A stretch of 64,000 nt of DNA from NCBI RefSeq assembly GCF_001552215.1, contig NZ_BCQT01000011.1, positions 1-64,000 of the forward strand, given 5' to 3'. This DNA comes from Actinomadura macra NBRC 14102 (GTDB lineage: Bacteria > Actinomycetota > Actinomycetes > Streptosporangiales > Streptosporangiaceae). Position 1 is the stretch's first letter. Each line of letters opens with the position of its first letter. Shown here in pieces: positions 17,071 through 25,730 of this stretch. The notes under the pieces were generated by a model. The model ran no database searches and was not told the origin of the DNA. It saw only the letters and a program-made list of their open reading frames with translations. The position numbers were made by a program, and so were the translations under genes.

Positions 17071-17387
17071 GACCTGGCTTTCCCCCGTTGTGCTTGAGCT
17101 GCTGGAGTCTATATATGTAACTTTCCTTCTTTGGCGAATATGAGCAATCCATCCCCGGCTTTTTCCTTGATTATGATTGCTCTTTAGGGCGGCAGATGTC
17201 AACCAAACAAGACAACCCGGAAAGCCTCGGGTCGGCCGGTGTTCTGATGGGCGGGGTCTGCTCCGTACAGCGGATATAGGCCACGTATAGAAGCCTCATG
17301 AACAATCACTTGACTGGAAATGTGGCGGCGTGTCAGCGGCGGCCACTGCGCCGCGAGGTCTCGTGGCCACATGTGGCCAACGGGTAG
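17071..17387. promoter_or_regulatory. Intergenic region upstream of the SARP gene
   Basis: 317 bases, visibly AT-richer than its surroundings between 17090 and 17210. It must hold the SARP promoter (minus strand). A repeated GTACAG / ATATAG / GTATAG series lies at 17265, 17274 and 17285. No gene is seen. Confidence 0.5.
17265..17295. promoter_or_regulatory. Candidate SARP-type direct repeats
   Basis: GTACAG (17265), ATATAG (17274) and GTATAG (17285). The last two are 11 bases apart, as in SARP boxes. The same GTACAG...GTATAGA combination occurs at 22749-22770 upstream of the first hydroxylase gene. These could equally be -10 elements. Confidence 0.3.
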
Positions 17388-18047
17388 CTAGCGGCGCAGA
17401 TAGGTGAGTACCGCCAGCACCCGGCGATGGTCCTCCTCGGTGCGCGGCAGTTCGAGCTTGGTGAGAATGTTCCCGATGTGCTTGGCCACCGCCGCCTCAC
17501 TCACTGTCAGCGCCCGGGCGATCCCGGCGTTAGTGCGTCCCTCGGCCATCAGGGCCAGTACCTCCCGTTCGCGGCCGGTCAACGGGGCCAGCGGATCGTT
17601 CCGGCGGCGCAGCAGATGCCGGACGACCTCCGGGTCGACGACCGTGCCGCCGGCGGCCACCTGCTCCAGCGCGCCGCGGAACTCGTCGATGTCACCGACC
17701 CGGTCCTTCAGCAGATAGCCGACGCCCCGGCCGCCGACCGAGTCGAAGAGGTCGGCCGCGTAGGCGTGCTGGACATACTGGCTGAGCACCAGGACCGCAA
17801 GCCCGGGGTGGGTCGAACGCAGCTCCACCGCGGCGCGCAGCCCCTCGTCGGAGAACTCGGGCGGCATCCGCACGTCCGTCAGTACCAGGTCGGGTGTGTG
17901 CTCGTTGACCGCGGAGATCAGCTCCTCCGCGTCGCCGACGGCGACCACCACCTCGTGGCCGAACCTGGCGAGCAGGCCGACCAGCCCCTCGCGCAGCAGC
18001 ACGCTGTCCTCGGCGACGACTAGGCGGAGCGGTCGATCGGGGCGCAC
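17388..18047 (-). CDS. NarL/LuxR-type response regulator (219 aa)
   Basis: Receiver domain with acidic pair AEDS, phospho-acceptor Asp in LVLTDVRMP and conserved Lys in YLLKDRV, followed by a LuxR HTH (LTGREREVLALMAEGRTNAGIARAL, then VAKHIGNILTKL). GTG 18047 is supported by GGAGG directly upstream. The gene overlaps the kinase gene by 28 bases, so the pair is co-transcribed and co-translated. It probably controls the divergent ABC exporter (see the inverted repeat at 19359-19384). Confidence 0.93.
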   Translation of the reverse strand: MRPDRPLRLVVAEDSVLLREGLVGLLARFGHEVVVAVGDAEELISAVNEHTPDLVLTDVRMPPEFSDEGLRAAVELRSTHPGLAVLVLSQYVQHAYAADLFDSVGGRGVGYLLKDRVGDIDEFRGALEQVAAGGTVVDPEVVRHLLRRRNDPLAPLTGREREVLALMAEGRTNAGIARALTVSEAAVAKHIGNILTKLELPRTEEDHRRVLAVLTYLRR

Positions 18048-19306
18048 GGTACCTCCAGCCGTATGAGGGTGGGCCCGCCGGGCGGGCTGGACAGGTCGAG
18101 CGTGCCGCCGACGACGGAGATCCGGTCGACCAGTCCGGCCAGCCCGGTGCCCCGTGCCGTCGCCGCGCCGCCGACCCCGTCGTCGCCGATCTCCACCCTG
18201 ACGTGGTCGCCGTGCCGGACGGCCGTCACCCAGGCGCTGGTCGCGGCGCTGTGCTTGGCCACATTGGCCAGCGCCTCGCTGACCGCGAAGTAGAGCGCGC
18301 TCTCCACCGGCTCGGGGAGGCGTCCGGGCAGGTCGAGGTCGGTCTTGACCGGGACGGGGGAGCGGCCCGCCAGATCGTCGACCGCCACGGGCAGGCCCCG
18401 GTCGATGAGCAGTTTGGGATAGATGCCGTGGATCAGCTCACGCAGCTCGTCGAGGGCGAGCCTGGCCTCGGCGTGCGCCTTGGAGACCAGCTCGCCGGTC
18501 TCCTGCCCGCTGGTGGTGCGGGCGAGCCCCAAGGTCATGGTCAGGGCGACCAGGCGCTGCTGGGCGCCGTCGTGCAGGTCGCGCTCGATCCGGCGCCGCT
18601 CGGTCTCGAAGGCGTCGACGAGCCGCACCCGCGACCGGGTCAGCTCGTCGACCCGCTCGGTCAGCTCGGGTTCGCGTGGCGCCACCAGCAGCCGGGTGAG
18701 CGCGGCGCGCGCCGCGGCGACCACCGTCACCAGATACGCCCCCACCAGCAGGGCGACGGCACCGACCGGCAGCACGGCCCAGGCCTGCCAGGTGCTGGTG
18801 AGCGTCCAGGTCTTGAGCAGCCGCATCTCGCCGTCCGGATTGGCCACCGCCATGATCGCCGGGGCCGTCAGCAGCGCCGCCGGCACCGCCAGCCCGGTCA
18901 CCAGGGCCGCCAGCTCCACCGGCCACAGCACGGCCGCCGACAGCATCGCGAACGCCAGGTCCCGCCAGGTGGCCTGCTCGCGGTAGCGGGTCCGCAACCA
19001 GGGCCAGAAGCCGGGACGCTCGGGGTCGCGATGCGGACTGGGCGCGGGCTCCAGATCGACCAGCCGCAGTCGGCGTCGCTCCGCCGCCGCGACCGGCAGG
19101 CCGCACAGGCCCAGCCCGAGAAGGAGCGGTATTCCCACGAGGAAGACGCCCGTCACGATCCCCACAGTGAGCGCCACGCTCAGGAGGACCAGTTCCAGTG
19201 CGCCGGCCAGTGTCCCGGTGAGCAGGTACACCGTCGCCCGCCACGGCCAGCCGGTGACCAGGAACCCCCGCCCGGTCAGCGCCTGCCATGCCGTGCGTGA
19301 TTGCAT
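18020..19306 (-). CDS. Sensor histidine kinase, HisKA_3 type (428 aa)
   Basis: Membrane sensor with hydrophobic segments at about 25-75 and 115-210 and no large extracellular domain. The phospho-acceptor is in ERRRIERDLHDGAQQRL and the ATPase domain has SEALANVAKHS, GDDGVGG and GTGLAGL. It is the partner of the response regulator immediately downstream. Small-sensor kinases next to FtsX/MacB-type ABC exporters are typical of cell-envelope or peptide-antibiotic sensing in Gram-positive bacteria. That role here is inference from context. Confidence 0.92.
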   Translation of the reverse strand: MQSRTAWQALTGRGFLVTGWPWRATVYLLTGTLAGALELVLLSVALTVGIVTGVFLVGIPLLLGLGLCGLPVAAAERRRLRLVDLEPAPSPHRDPERPGFWPWLRTRYREQATWRDLAFAMLSAAVLWPVELAALVTGLAVPAALLTAPAIMAVANPDGEMRLLKTWTLTSTWQAWAVLPVGAVALLVGAYLVTVVAAARAALTRLLVAPREPELTERVDELTRSRVRLVDAFETERRRIERDLHDGAQQRLVALTMTLGLARTTSGQETGELVSKAHAEARLALDELRELIHGIYPKLLIDRGLPVAVDDLAGRSPVPVKTDLDLPGRLPEPVESALYFAVSEALANVAKHSAATSAWVTAVRHGDHVRVEIGDDGVGGAATARGTGLAGLVDRISVVGGTLDLSSPPGGPTLIRLEVPCAPIDRSA

Positions 19307-19358
19307 GGCACGACCGTACTAGCCAGGCACGCCTGAACCCATGGCAGCAGTTCTACCG

Positions 19359-19384
19359 TCGAGGTAGTACCAGTGCTACCTCGA
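19359..19384. promoter_or_regulatory. Perfect 9-bp inverted repeat in the divergent kinase/ABC promoter
   Basis: TCGAGGTAG (19359-19367) and CTACCTCGA (19376-19384) around an 8-base spacer, 53 bases upstream of the histidine kinase start and 55 bases upstream of the chosen ABC ATPase start. It is the best candidate operator for the adjacent response regulator. Confidence 0.55.
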
Positions 19385-19438
19385 AGTCTCGCAGCAACGC
19401 CAGTGCGCTCACCGGCGTCGGGACGGTTGGCTGGCGAT

Positions 19439-20233
19439 ATGAACGGTAAGGGGACGAACAGCGCCGCAGAGGCGATACCGGAGACCGGCCCGGAGGTGTC
19501 CGAGGCGACGGTACGCCTGGCCGCTGTGACCAGGACATATGGGTCTGGTGACGGCAAGGTGACGGCGCTCGCCGGGGTGACGCTGGAGTTCACCGGCGGC
19601 ACGTTCACCGCGATCATGGGCCCGTCCGGCTCGGGCAAGTCGACGCTGTTGCAGTGCGCCGCCGGGCTCGACCGGCCCGACGAGGGACGCGTCTTCGTGG
19701 CCGGCGTCGACCTGACCGACCTCGGCGAGACACGGCTGACGCTCATGCGCCGCGACCGGATCGGCTTCGTCTTCCAGTCGTTCAACCTGATGCCCTCCCT
19801 GACCGCCGAGCAGAACGTGGGGCTGCCGCTGCACCTGGCCGGCCGCCGCCCCAAGAAGAGCGAGATCACCGAGGTGCTCCAGGACGTGGGGCTCGCCGAC
19901 CGGGCCCGGCACCGGCCGAGCCAGATGTCGGGCGGCCAGCAGCAGCGCGTCGCGATAGCGCGGGCGCTGGTGACCCGGCCCGCCGTGCTGTTCGCCGACG
20001 AGCCGACCGGAGCGCTGGACAGCTCCACCTCACGCGACGTGCTGACCATGCTGCGCAGCCTCGTCGACCAGCGCGGCCAGACGATCGTCATGGTGACGCA
20101 CGACCCCATCGCCGCCTCCTACGCCGACCGCGTGGTCTTCCTCGCCGACGGCCGGCTGGTCGGCCAGATGGACCGGCCGACCGCCGAGGCCGTCGCGGCC
20201 CAGATGACCCACCTGGAGTCGGCGCCGTGCTGA
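19439..20233 (+). CDS. ABC transporter ATP-binding protein, MacB/LolD type (264 aa)
   Basis: Walker A GPSGSGKS, Q-loop FVFQSFNLM, signature MSGGQQQRVAIARAL, Walker B VLFADEPTGALD and H-loop VTHD are all intact. The length and the FNLMPSLTAEQNV stretch are typical of ATPases that pair with FtsX-like permeases. ATG 19439 is preferred because an upstream in-frame ATG at 19373 would lie inside the inverted repeat. It is followed by its permease with a 7-base overlap. Confidence 0.93.
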   Translation: MNGKGTNSAAEAIPETGPEVSEATVRLAAVTRTYGSGDGKVTALAGVTLEFTGGTFTAIMGPSGSGKSTLLQCAAGLDRPDEGRVFVAGVDLTDLGETRLTLMRRDRIGFVFQSFNLMPSLTAEQNVGLPLHLAGRRPKKSEITEVLQDVGLADRARHRPSQMSGGQQQRVAIARALVTRPAVLFADEPTGALDSSTSRDVLTMLRSLVDQRGQTIVMVTHDPIAASYADRVVFLADGRLVGQMDRPTAEAVAAQMTHLESAPC

Positions 20234-22725
20234 GGATCGCGCTGCTGACGGTCCGCGCCCGCTGGATCGCGTTCGTCGGGTCGTTCATCGCCCTCAGCCT
20301 GGGCGTCGGCCTGGTGGCCACCATGGGGCTGGCCCTCGCGGCCGCCTTCGACACCAAGACGACGTCCGCGGCCGAAGAGGGATCGGTCCGGTACGGCGCC
20401 GCGCCCGCCGTGGTCCGCGCCCCCGGCAGCCTGAGCGTGCGGATCGGAGAGAAGACCAAGACCCGCGAGCTCGAAGCGCCGCGTGGGCTGGACCCCGCTG
20501 TCGTGGCGAAGGTCACCGCGCTCGGCGGCGCCGTCAAGGACCGTGTCTTCTACGCCCAGCCGGCCGTCACCGGCGGACCCCGGGTCACGATCGGCCGACC
20601 GTGGTCGGTGGCCCAGTACGCGCCGTACCGGCTGGTCGAGGGTAGAGCCCCCGCCGCGCCCGGCGAGGCAGCCTTCCCCGTGGGTGGGCCTCGTCCGGGC
20701 GCGGCGGTTCCCGTCCTCACCGCCGGCGGCCCGGTGACGTACCGGGTCGTCGGGGTGGTCGACCCGGGCGCGGCGGAACCGGCGGTGCTGTTCACCGATG
20801 CCGCGGCCGCCCGGCTCTCCCCGCGGATCGACGCCGTGATCAGCACGGCACCGCAGGCGCGACTGCGCGACGCCGTGGACGGCTCCGCCCAGGTGCTCAC
20901 CGGCGACCAGGCCCGCACGGCCGGAGCCGGACTCGGCACCGGAGGCGGCGGCAAGGACACCGAGCAGGACACGCTGAACGGCACCAAGATCATGCTGGGC
21001 ACGGCGGGCGGGATCTGCGGGTTCGTGGCCGTCTTCGTCGTCGCATCGACCTTCGCCCTGGCGGTCGCCCAGCGGCGCCGGGAACTGGCGTTGCTGCGCG
21101 CGGTGGGCGCGACGCCCCGGCAGGTGCGGCGGATGCTGTTCGCCGAGGCGTTCGTCGTCGGCGTGATCGCCGCGGCGATCGGCTGCGCCCTGGGGCCGGT
21201 CTGCGCCCCCGCACTCGGCGACTGGCTGGTCGACCGGGAGCTCGCACCCTCGTCCTACACCGTGCCGGTGACGCTGTGGCCACTGGCAGCGGCCTTCACG
21301 ACGGGCCTCACGGTCTCGCTGCTCGGGGTCTGGGCGGCGTCGCGGCGGGCCGGCCGGATCCGCCCGGCCGAGGCGCTGCGCGACGCCGCGCTGGAAACCC
21401 GGGCCATGACCCTCGGTCGCTGGGTACTGGGAGCCGGCGGCACGGTGACGGGTCTGTGGATGCTGGCCTCGGTGCTCGGCGACCCCGGCGGCGCGACCAA
21501 CCGCAAGCAGTACATCCCCGTGACGATGTTGTTGATCGCCGGTTTCGCGATGCTCGCCCCGGTCATCGTGCCGCCGCTGGCCCGGCTGGTCGCCTGGCCG
21601 CTCGGCCTGCTGCCGGGCGCGGGGGCGATGATCGTCCGGGAGAACGCGTTGACCGCCGCCCGCAGGACGGCCTCGACCGCCGCGCCGGTGCTGGTCACCG
21701 TCGGCCTGGCGTTCTCCCTGCTCGGCGCCACCGCCAGCATCGACGGTGCGAAGCAGGGCGAGCTGCGCGACCAGCACCGGGCCGATTTCATCGTGACCCC
21801 CGCCGGCACGCCCGGGCTCAACCAGGCCGTGGTCGACCGGGTCGCGGCCGTTCCCGGGGTGCAGACCGTGGTCCGGACGCCGACCGACCTGTTCGCCCTG
21901 GAGGACGGCGAGGCCGTGGTGAAGTACCCGGCGCAGGCGGTGACGCCGCAGGCGCTCGCCGATGTCGCCGATCTGCACGTGGTGTCGGGCGACCCGACCC
22001 GGCTGGCGGACGACTCGATCATCGTCTCGCAGGAATGGAACCGTGAACCCGGCGAGCGGATCGACGTGTGGCTGGCCGACGGCACCAAGACCTCGCTGGT
22101 GGTGGCCGCGGTGCTCAAGACGGGCACGGGCGACAACAGCGTGTTCGTCACCCCGCGCAACGCAGGTCCCGCCTTGCCGGAGTCGATCGATGTGAAACTG
22201 CGTGCCGGCACCGACGGCGCCGCCGCGCTGGCCGCCCTGCGAGCGGCCACCGACCGGCTCGGCGCGCAGCCCGTCGCCATCTCCGACTGGATCGGCACGG
22301 CCAAGGCCAAGAGCGGCCGGCAGAGTCGGCTCGGCATGTACGTGGTCCTCGGTGTCGCCCTGCTCTACTGCGCCATCGCGATCGCCAACACCCTGGTGAT
22401 GGCCACCGCCGACCGGAGCCGGGACCAGGCCGTCCTGCGCCTGTCCGGCGCCACCCGCCGGCAGGTCCTCGGCGTGGTGGCGGCCGAGTCCCTGCTCGTG
22501 GTCGGCATCGGTGCGGTGCTCGCCGTGCTGGTGTCGGTCTTGAGCATGGGCGGGGTGGTGGCGGGGCTTCTCAGCCTGTCCGGACGCCTGACGGTCGAGG
22601 TCCCGTGGTCCCCGGTGGGCGGGGTGGTGGCCGCCTGCGTGGTCATCGCACTGCTGGCCTCGGTGCTGCCGGCCCGCGCGGCGATGCGGATGCGCGCCGT
22701 CGAGGCGCTGGGGACCCGCGAATGA
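20227..22725 (+). CDS. ABC transporter permease with two FtsX-like domains (832 aa)
   Basis: Starts at GTG 20227, which overlaps the ATPase stop. There is one N-terminal transmembrane helix (residues about 10-40), a large extracytoplasmic domain, three helices around residues 255-360 (first FtsX domain, including the AQRRRELALLRAVGAT loop), further helices at about 410-470, and a second FtsX domain at the C-terminus with the DQAVLRLSGATRRQV loop. This Vex2/BceB-like layout serves peptide export, removal from the membrane or immunity rather than import. Next to an NRPS and a two-component system it is probably self-resistance or export. Confidence 0.9.
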   Translation: MLRIALLTVRARWIAFVGSFIALSLGVGLVATMGLALAAAFDTKTTSAAEEGSVRYGAAPAVVRAPGSLSVRIGEKTKTRELEAPRGLDPAVVAKVTALGGAVKDRVFYAQPAVTGGPRVTIGRPWSVAQYAPYRLVEGRAPAAPGEAAFPVGGPRPGAAVPVLTAGGPVTYRVVGVVDPGAAEPAVLFTDAAAARLSPRIDAVISTAPQARLRDAVDGSAQVLTGDQARTAGAGLGTGGGGKDTEQDTLNGTKIMLGTAGGICGFVAVFVVASTFALAVAQRRRELALLRAVGATPRQVRRMLFAEAFVVGVIAAAIGCALGPVCAPALGDWLVDRELAPSSYTVPVTLWPLAAAFTTGLTVSLLGVWAASRRAGRIRPAEALRDAALETRAMTLGRWVLGAGGTVTGLWMLASVLGDPGGATNRKQYIPVTMLLIAGFAMLAPVIVPPLARLVAWPLGLLPGAGAMIVRENALTAARRTASTAAPVLVTVGLAFSLLGATASIDGAKQGELRDQHRADFIVTPAGTPGLNQAVVDRVAAVPGVQTVVRTPTDLFALEDGEAVVKYPAQAVTPQALADVADLHVVSGDPTRLADDSIIVSQEWNREPGERIDVWLADGTKTSLVVAAVLKTGTGDNSVFVTPRNAGPALPESIDVKLRAGTDGAAALAALRAATDRLGAQPVAISDWIGTAKAKSGRQSRLGMYVVLGVALLYCAIAIANTLVMATADRSRDQAVLRLSGATRRQVLGVVAAESLLVVGIGAVLAVLVSVLSMGGVVAGLLSLSGRLTVEVPWSPVGGVVAACVVIALLASVLPARAAMRMRAVEALGTRE

Positions 22726-22748
22726 CCCTCGCGGCGACCTGTGTGCGC

Positions 22749-22770
22749 GTACAGAAACCGTATAGACCCC
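22749..22770 (+). promoter_or_regulatory. 11-bp direct repeat upstream of the hydroxylase operon
   Basis: GTACAGAAACC followed at once by GTATAGACCCC (8 of 11 identical), 18 bases before the start codon at 22788. The spacing fits a SARP box; TATAGA could also serve as a -10 element. Confidence 0.35.
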
Positions 22771-22787
22771 TCCAGCAGAGTAGGGGC

Positions 22788-23732
22788 ATGGACGATGAGC
22801 ACGGCTGGACGCCTTTGGAGATTCGGCCCGGCGATATCGGAGCCTCGGCGGACGTCGACGGACTCCTCGCATACCTGGCCGACCGGCAGCTGATCGGTGA
22901 CCTCCTGGTCAAGGAGAAGGCACTGGTCTTCCGTGATTTCGGCGTCACCCGCGACCGGCTCGAACCGGTCATGGACGGCGTCCTGCCCAACCGGCTGGCC
23001 TATGTGCACGGGAACTCGCCGCGGACCAAGGTCGGGGACAACGTCTACACCTCCACCGAGTATCCCGCCGAGATGACGATCTCGATGCACAACGAACTCT
23101 CCTACTCCGCCCGGTGGCCGTCGCGGTTGATGTTCTTCTGCGAGGTCGCCGCCGAGAGCGGCGGCGCGACCCCGGTCGTGGACGGTACGCGGTGGCTCGG
23201 CGCGCTGGACGAGGAGGTGCGGGACGCCTTCGCGGACGGAGTCCGCTACACCCAGAACCTGCACGACGGCTTCGGGCTCGGCAAGAGCTGGCAGGACACC
23301 TTCGAGACCGACGACCGCGACCGCGTGGAGACCTACCTGGCGGACATGGGCGCCACCACGTGGGAGTGGCGCTCCGACGGGGGGCTGCGGGTGAGCCAGA
23401 CCCGGCCCGCCACCCTCCGGCATCCGGTGACCGGCGACGAAGTCTGGTTCAACCAGGCCGACCAGTGGCATCCGGCCGCCCTGGGCGACAAGACCGCCGC
23501 GGCGCTGGCCGCCGCCGTGCCGGAAGAGGATCTGCCGCAGTCGGTGTCCTACGCCGACGGCGGCCCCATCCCCGCCGAGCACGTCGTCCAGGTCCGCGAC
23601 CGCGGGCTGGACGCGGCGGTCGATGTCGACTGGGTCGCAGGTGACGTGCTGCTCATCGACAACGTGCTGGTGGGGCATGGCCGCCGCCCCTTCACCGGGA
23701 AGCGGCGGGTGCTGGTGGCGATGACCGACTGA
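22788..23732 (+). CDS. SyrP-like Fe(II)/2-oxoglutarate hydroxylase (314 aa)
   Basis: TauD/TfdA superfamily. The iron facial triad is visible as HNE (in SMHNELSYSARWP) and a distal His in NVLVGHGRRPFTGKRRV, with the Arg that binds 2-oxoglutarate just after. The HNELSYS...P stretch and MFFCEVAAESGGATP are the signature of SyrP-type enzymes, which hydroxylate the beta carbon of Asp (or related residues) held on a carrier protein. ATG 22788 is chosen because family similarity begins at GWTPLEI and no upstream in-frame codon has a ribosome site. It begins a three-gene unit with the next hydroxylase and the asparaginase-like gene. Confidence 0.85.
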   Translation: MDDEHGWTPLEIRPGDIGASADVDGLLAYLADRQLIGDLLVKEKALVFRDFGVTRDRLEPVMDGVLPNRLAYVHGNSPRTKVGDNVYTSTEYPAEMTISMHNELSYSARWPSRLMFFCEVAAESGGATPVVDGTRWLGALDEEVRDAFADGVRYTQNLHDGFGLGKSWQDTFETDDRDRVETYLADMGATTWEWRSDGGLRVSQTRPATLRHPVTGDEVWFNQADQWHPAALGDKTAAALAAAVPEEDLPQSVSYADGGPIPAEHVVQVRDRGLDAAVDVDWVAGDVLLIDNVLVGHGRRPFTGKRRVLVAMTD

Positions 23733-23750
23733 ACAACCGACGGAGGGAAC

Positions 23751-24701
23751 ATGACGAGTGCGGCGCAGGCGGGCCGTGTGCTACCCCGTGTCATCGAGCG
23801 TGTGGATGAGGGCACAGACCTGCGGGGCCTGCTGGAGCGTGATCGCGCGGAGATCCGGCGGTGGCTCGCCGACGACGGGGCCGTGCTCCTGCGCGGGTTC
23901 GACGTGGGCGGTGTCGACGGACTCGACCGCGTGGTCCGAACCGTGTCGGGCTCGCCGCCGCTGACCTACGCGGAGCGGTCGTCCCCGCGCAGCACGATCA
24001 AGGGCCGGGTCTACACCTCGACCGACTATCCGGCGGGCGAGGAGATCTTCCTGCACAACGAGAACTCCTATCAGTCGGTCTGGCCGCGGACGCTGTACTT
24101 CTACTGCATCGAGCCGCCCACCGGGCAGGGCGCGACGCCGCTGGCGGACATCCGCGAGGTGTACTCCCGCATCGACGCGTCGGTGCGGGAGGAGTTCGAG
24201 CGCCGCCGGTGGATGGTGGTCCGCAACTTCCATGAGGACTTCGGTACGTCCTGGCGCGACACGTTCGGCACGACCGACCGGGGCGCCGTGGCCGCCTACT
24301 GCCGAGAGCGCGACATCGAGGTCGAGTGGCGCGGCACGGACGCCCTGCGCACCCGGGCCAGGCGGGACGCGGTGCACGTCCATCCGGTGTCCGGTGAACG
24401 CGTGTGGTTCAACCACGCCACGTTCTTCCACATCACCACCCGGGACGTGGACGTGGCCGAGGGGCTGCTGGAGGTCTTCGGCGAGGACGAGCTGCCGTCC
24501 AACACCTACTACGGCGATGGCGGCCGCATCCCGGACGACGTCGTGGCGCACCTGCGTGACTGCTACCGCGCGTCCTCCGTGCGATACGACTGGCAGCGCG
24601 ACGACGTGCTGGTGGTCGACAACATGCTGGCGGCGCATGGTCGTGAGCCGTTCACCGGTCCCCGCAAGATCGCGGTCGCGATGGCGGAGCCCTCCGCGTG
24701 A
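23751..24701 (+). CDS. Second SyrP-like Fe(II)/2-oxoglutarate hydroxylase (316 aa)
   Basis: Paralogue of the preceding gene with the same architecture: HNE in FLHNENSYQSVWP, YFYCIEPPTGQGATP, and distal His with Arg in MLAAHGREPFTGPRKI. The two proteins are clearly divergent, so they probably act on different residues, or with different stereochemistry, rather than being a recent duplicate. GGAGGG lies 5 bases before ATG 23751. Two stand-alone hydroxylases beside four Asn/Asp-like A domains suggest beta-hydroxylation of more than one residue. The substrates are not proven. Confidence 0.85.
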   Translation: MTSAAQAGRVLPRVIERVDEGTDLRGLLERDRAEIRRWLADDGAVLLRGFDVGGVDGLDRVVRTVSGSPPLTYAERSSPRSTIKGRVYTSTDYPAGEEIFLHNENSYQSVWPRTLYFYCIEPPTGQGATPLADIREVYSRIDASVREEFERRRWMVVRNFHEDFGTSWRDTFGTTDRGAVAAYCRERDIEVEWRGTDALRTRARRDAVHVHPVSGERVWFNHATFFHITTRDVDVAEGLLEVFGEDELPSNTYYGDGGRIPDDVVAHLRDCYRASSVRYDWQRDDVLVVDNMLAAHGREPFTGPRKIAVAMAEPSA

Positions 24702-25687
24702 CCGGTGCCAGACGAGTGGCCGTGGTCGGCGCTCGCGGCACCATCGCCGGCGTCGCGGAGACCAGGGTGAGCTTCCAGCGGTACGAGTCCGGGCGGCTGC
24801 GCGTCGCGGAGATGGTCGACGCGCTCCGCCCGGAGCTGGACGAGGTCGCCGAGGTGACGGCGGCCGACTTCGCGGGCGACCACCACACCGTTTCCGGCCT
24901 GTGCGCCCTCACCCACACGGTGGAGCGGGCGCTGACCACCGCCGACGCGGTCGTGGTGACGACCGGTACCAACGAGCTGGGAGAGCTGGCGTACTGGCTT
25001 GACCTGACGCTGGCACGTACCAAACCGGTGGTCGTCACCGGCTCCCTGCGCCCCTGGACGGTCATCGGCTCGGACGCCCCGGTGAACCTCTACAACGCGA
25101 TATTCCTGGCGGCGAGCGGCCGAACCCGGTCCTTCGGCGTGGTCGTCATGCTGAACGACGAGATCCTCGCGGCCAGGGACGCGGTCAAGAGCGACACCCA
25201 GCGCACCCATGCCTTCCAGTCCGCGGAGCTGGGCCGGCTGGGCACGATCGACGGCACCAGGATCAGGCTCCAGCGCGTCCCCGCCACGAGGGAGCACTGG
25301 ACGCCGTTCGAGATCCGTCCGGGGGAGATCTCCAAGGTGGAGATCGTGCCCGGCTATCTCGATGCCGGACCCGAGACCCTGCTGGCCGCCGCCGAGGCGG
25401 GAGCCGCCGGGATCGTCCTGTCCGGGCCGCTGTCCCCGGAACAGAAGCAGGCGGCCCGGACCTTGGCTCGCAAGGGCATCACCTTCGTGGCGGCCCCGCA
25501 CACCCCGAGGGGGGCGACCTACCCCCAGGAAGAAGCGGTCATAGGAACCGACCTCCCCCCGCCCAAGGCGCGCATCCTCCTGATGCTCACGCTGACCCGC
25601 GCGCAGACCCCGGCCGAAGCCAAGCAGATCTTCACCGACGAGTCCCCCTCGACCGGTTCGATCGCGATGCTCGGGGAGGTCTCGTAG
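24698..25687 (+). CDS. Asparaginase-like protein with altered active site (329 aa)
   Basis: Bacterial L-asparaginase fold. The first catalytic Thr segment is present but reads GARGTIAG rather than TGGTIA. The second motif, usually HGTDT, reads TTGTNELGE: the Thr is kept but the catalytic Asp becomes Asn. The Lys motif (AVKSDT) and GSLRPWTVIGSDAPVNLYNAI are recognisable. GTG 24698 overlaps the hydroxylase stop (GTGA). An amidohydrolase in an NRPS operon rich in Asn-like modules could deamidate Asn or a free precursor, act on the peptide, or bind without catalysis. It is unlikely to be a housekeeping asparaginase given its position and changed residues. Confidence 0.82.
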   Translation: MTGARRVAVVGARGTIAGVAETRVSFQRYESGRLRVAEMVDALRPELDEVAEVTAADFAGDHHTVSGLCALTHTVERALTTADAVVVTTGTNELGELAYWLDLTLARTKPVVVTGSLRPWTVIGSDAPVNLYNAIFLAASGRTRSFGVVVMLNDEILAARDAVKSDTQRTHAFQSAELGRLGTIDGTRIRLQRVPATREHWTPFEIRPGEISKVEIVPGYLDAGPETLLAAAEAGAAGIVLSGPLSPEQKQAARTLARKGITFVAAPHTPRGATYPQEEAVIGTDLPPPKARILLMLTLTRAQTPAEAKQIFTDESPSTGSIAMLGEVS

Positions 25688-25690
25688 CTG

Positions 25691-25724
25691 CCGGCGCCAG
25701 GTGATGCCGGGGTGCGCGCGCCGG
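25691..25724. terminator. Hairpin between convergent genes
   Basis: CCGGCGC (25691-25697) pairs with GCGCCGG (25718-25724) over a 20-base loop, exactly between two converging genes. There is no T-tract, so this is a weak prediction. Confidence 0.3.
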
Positions 25725-25730
25725 TGCGGA

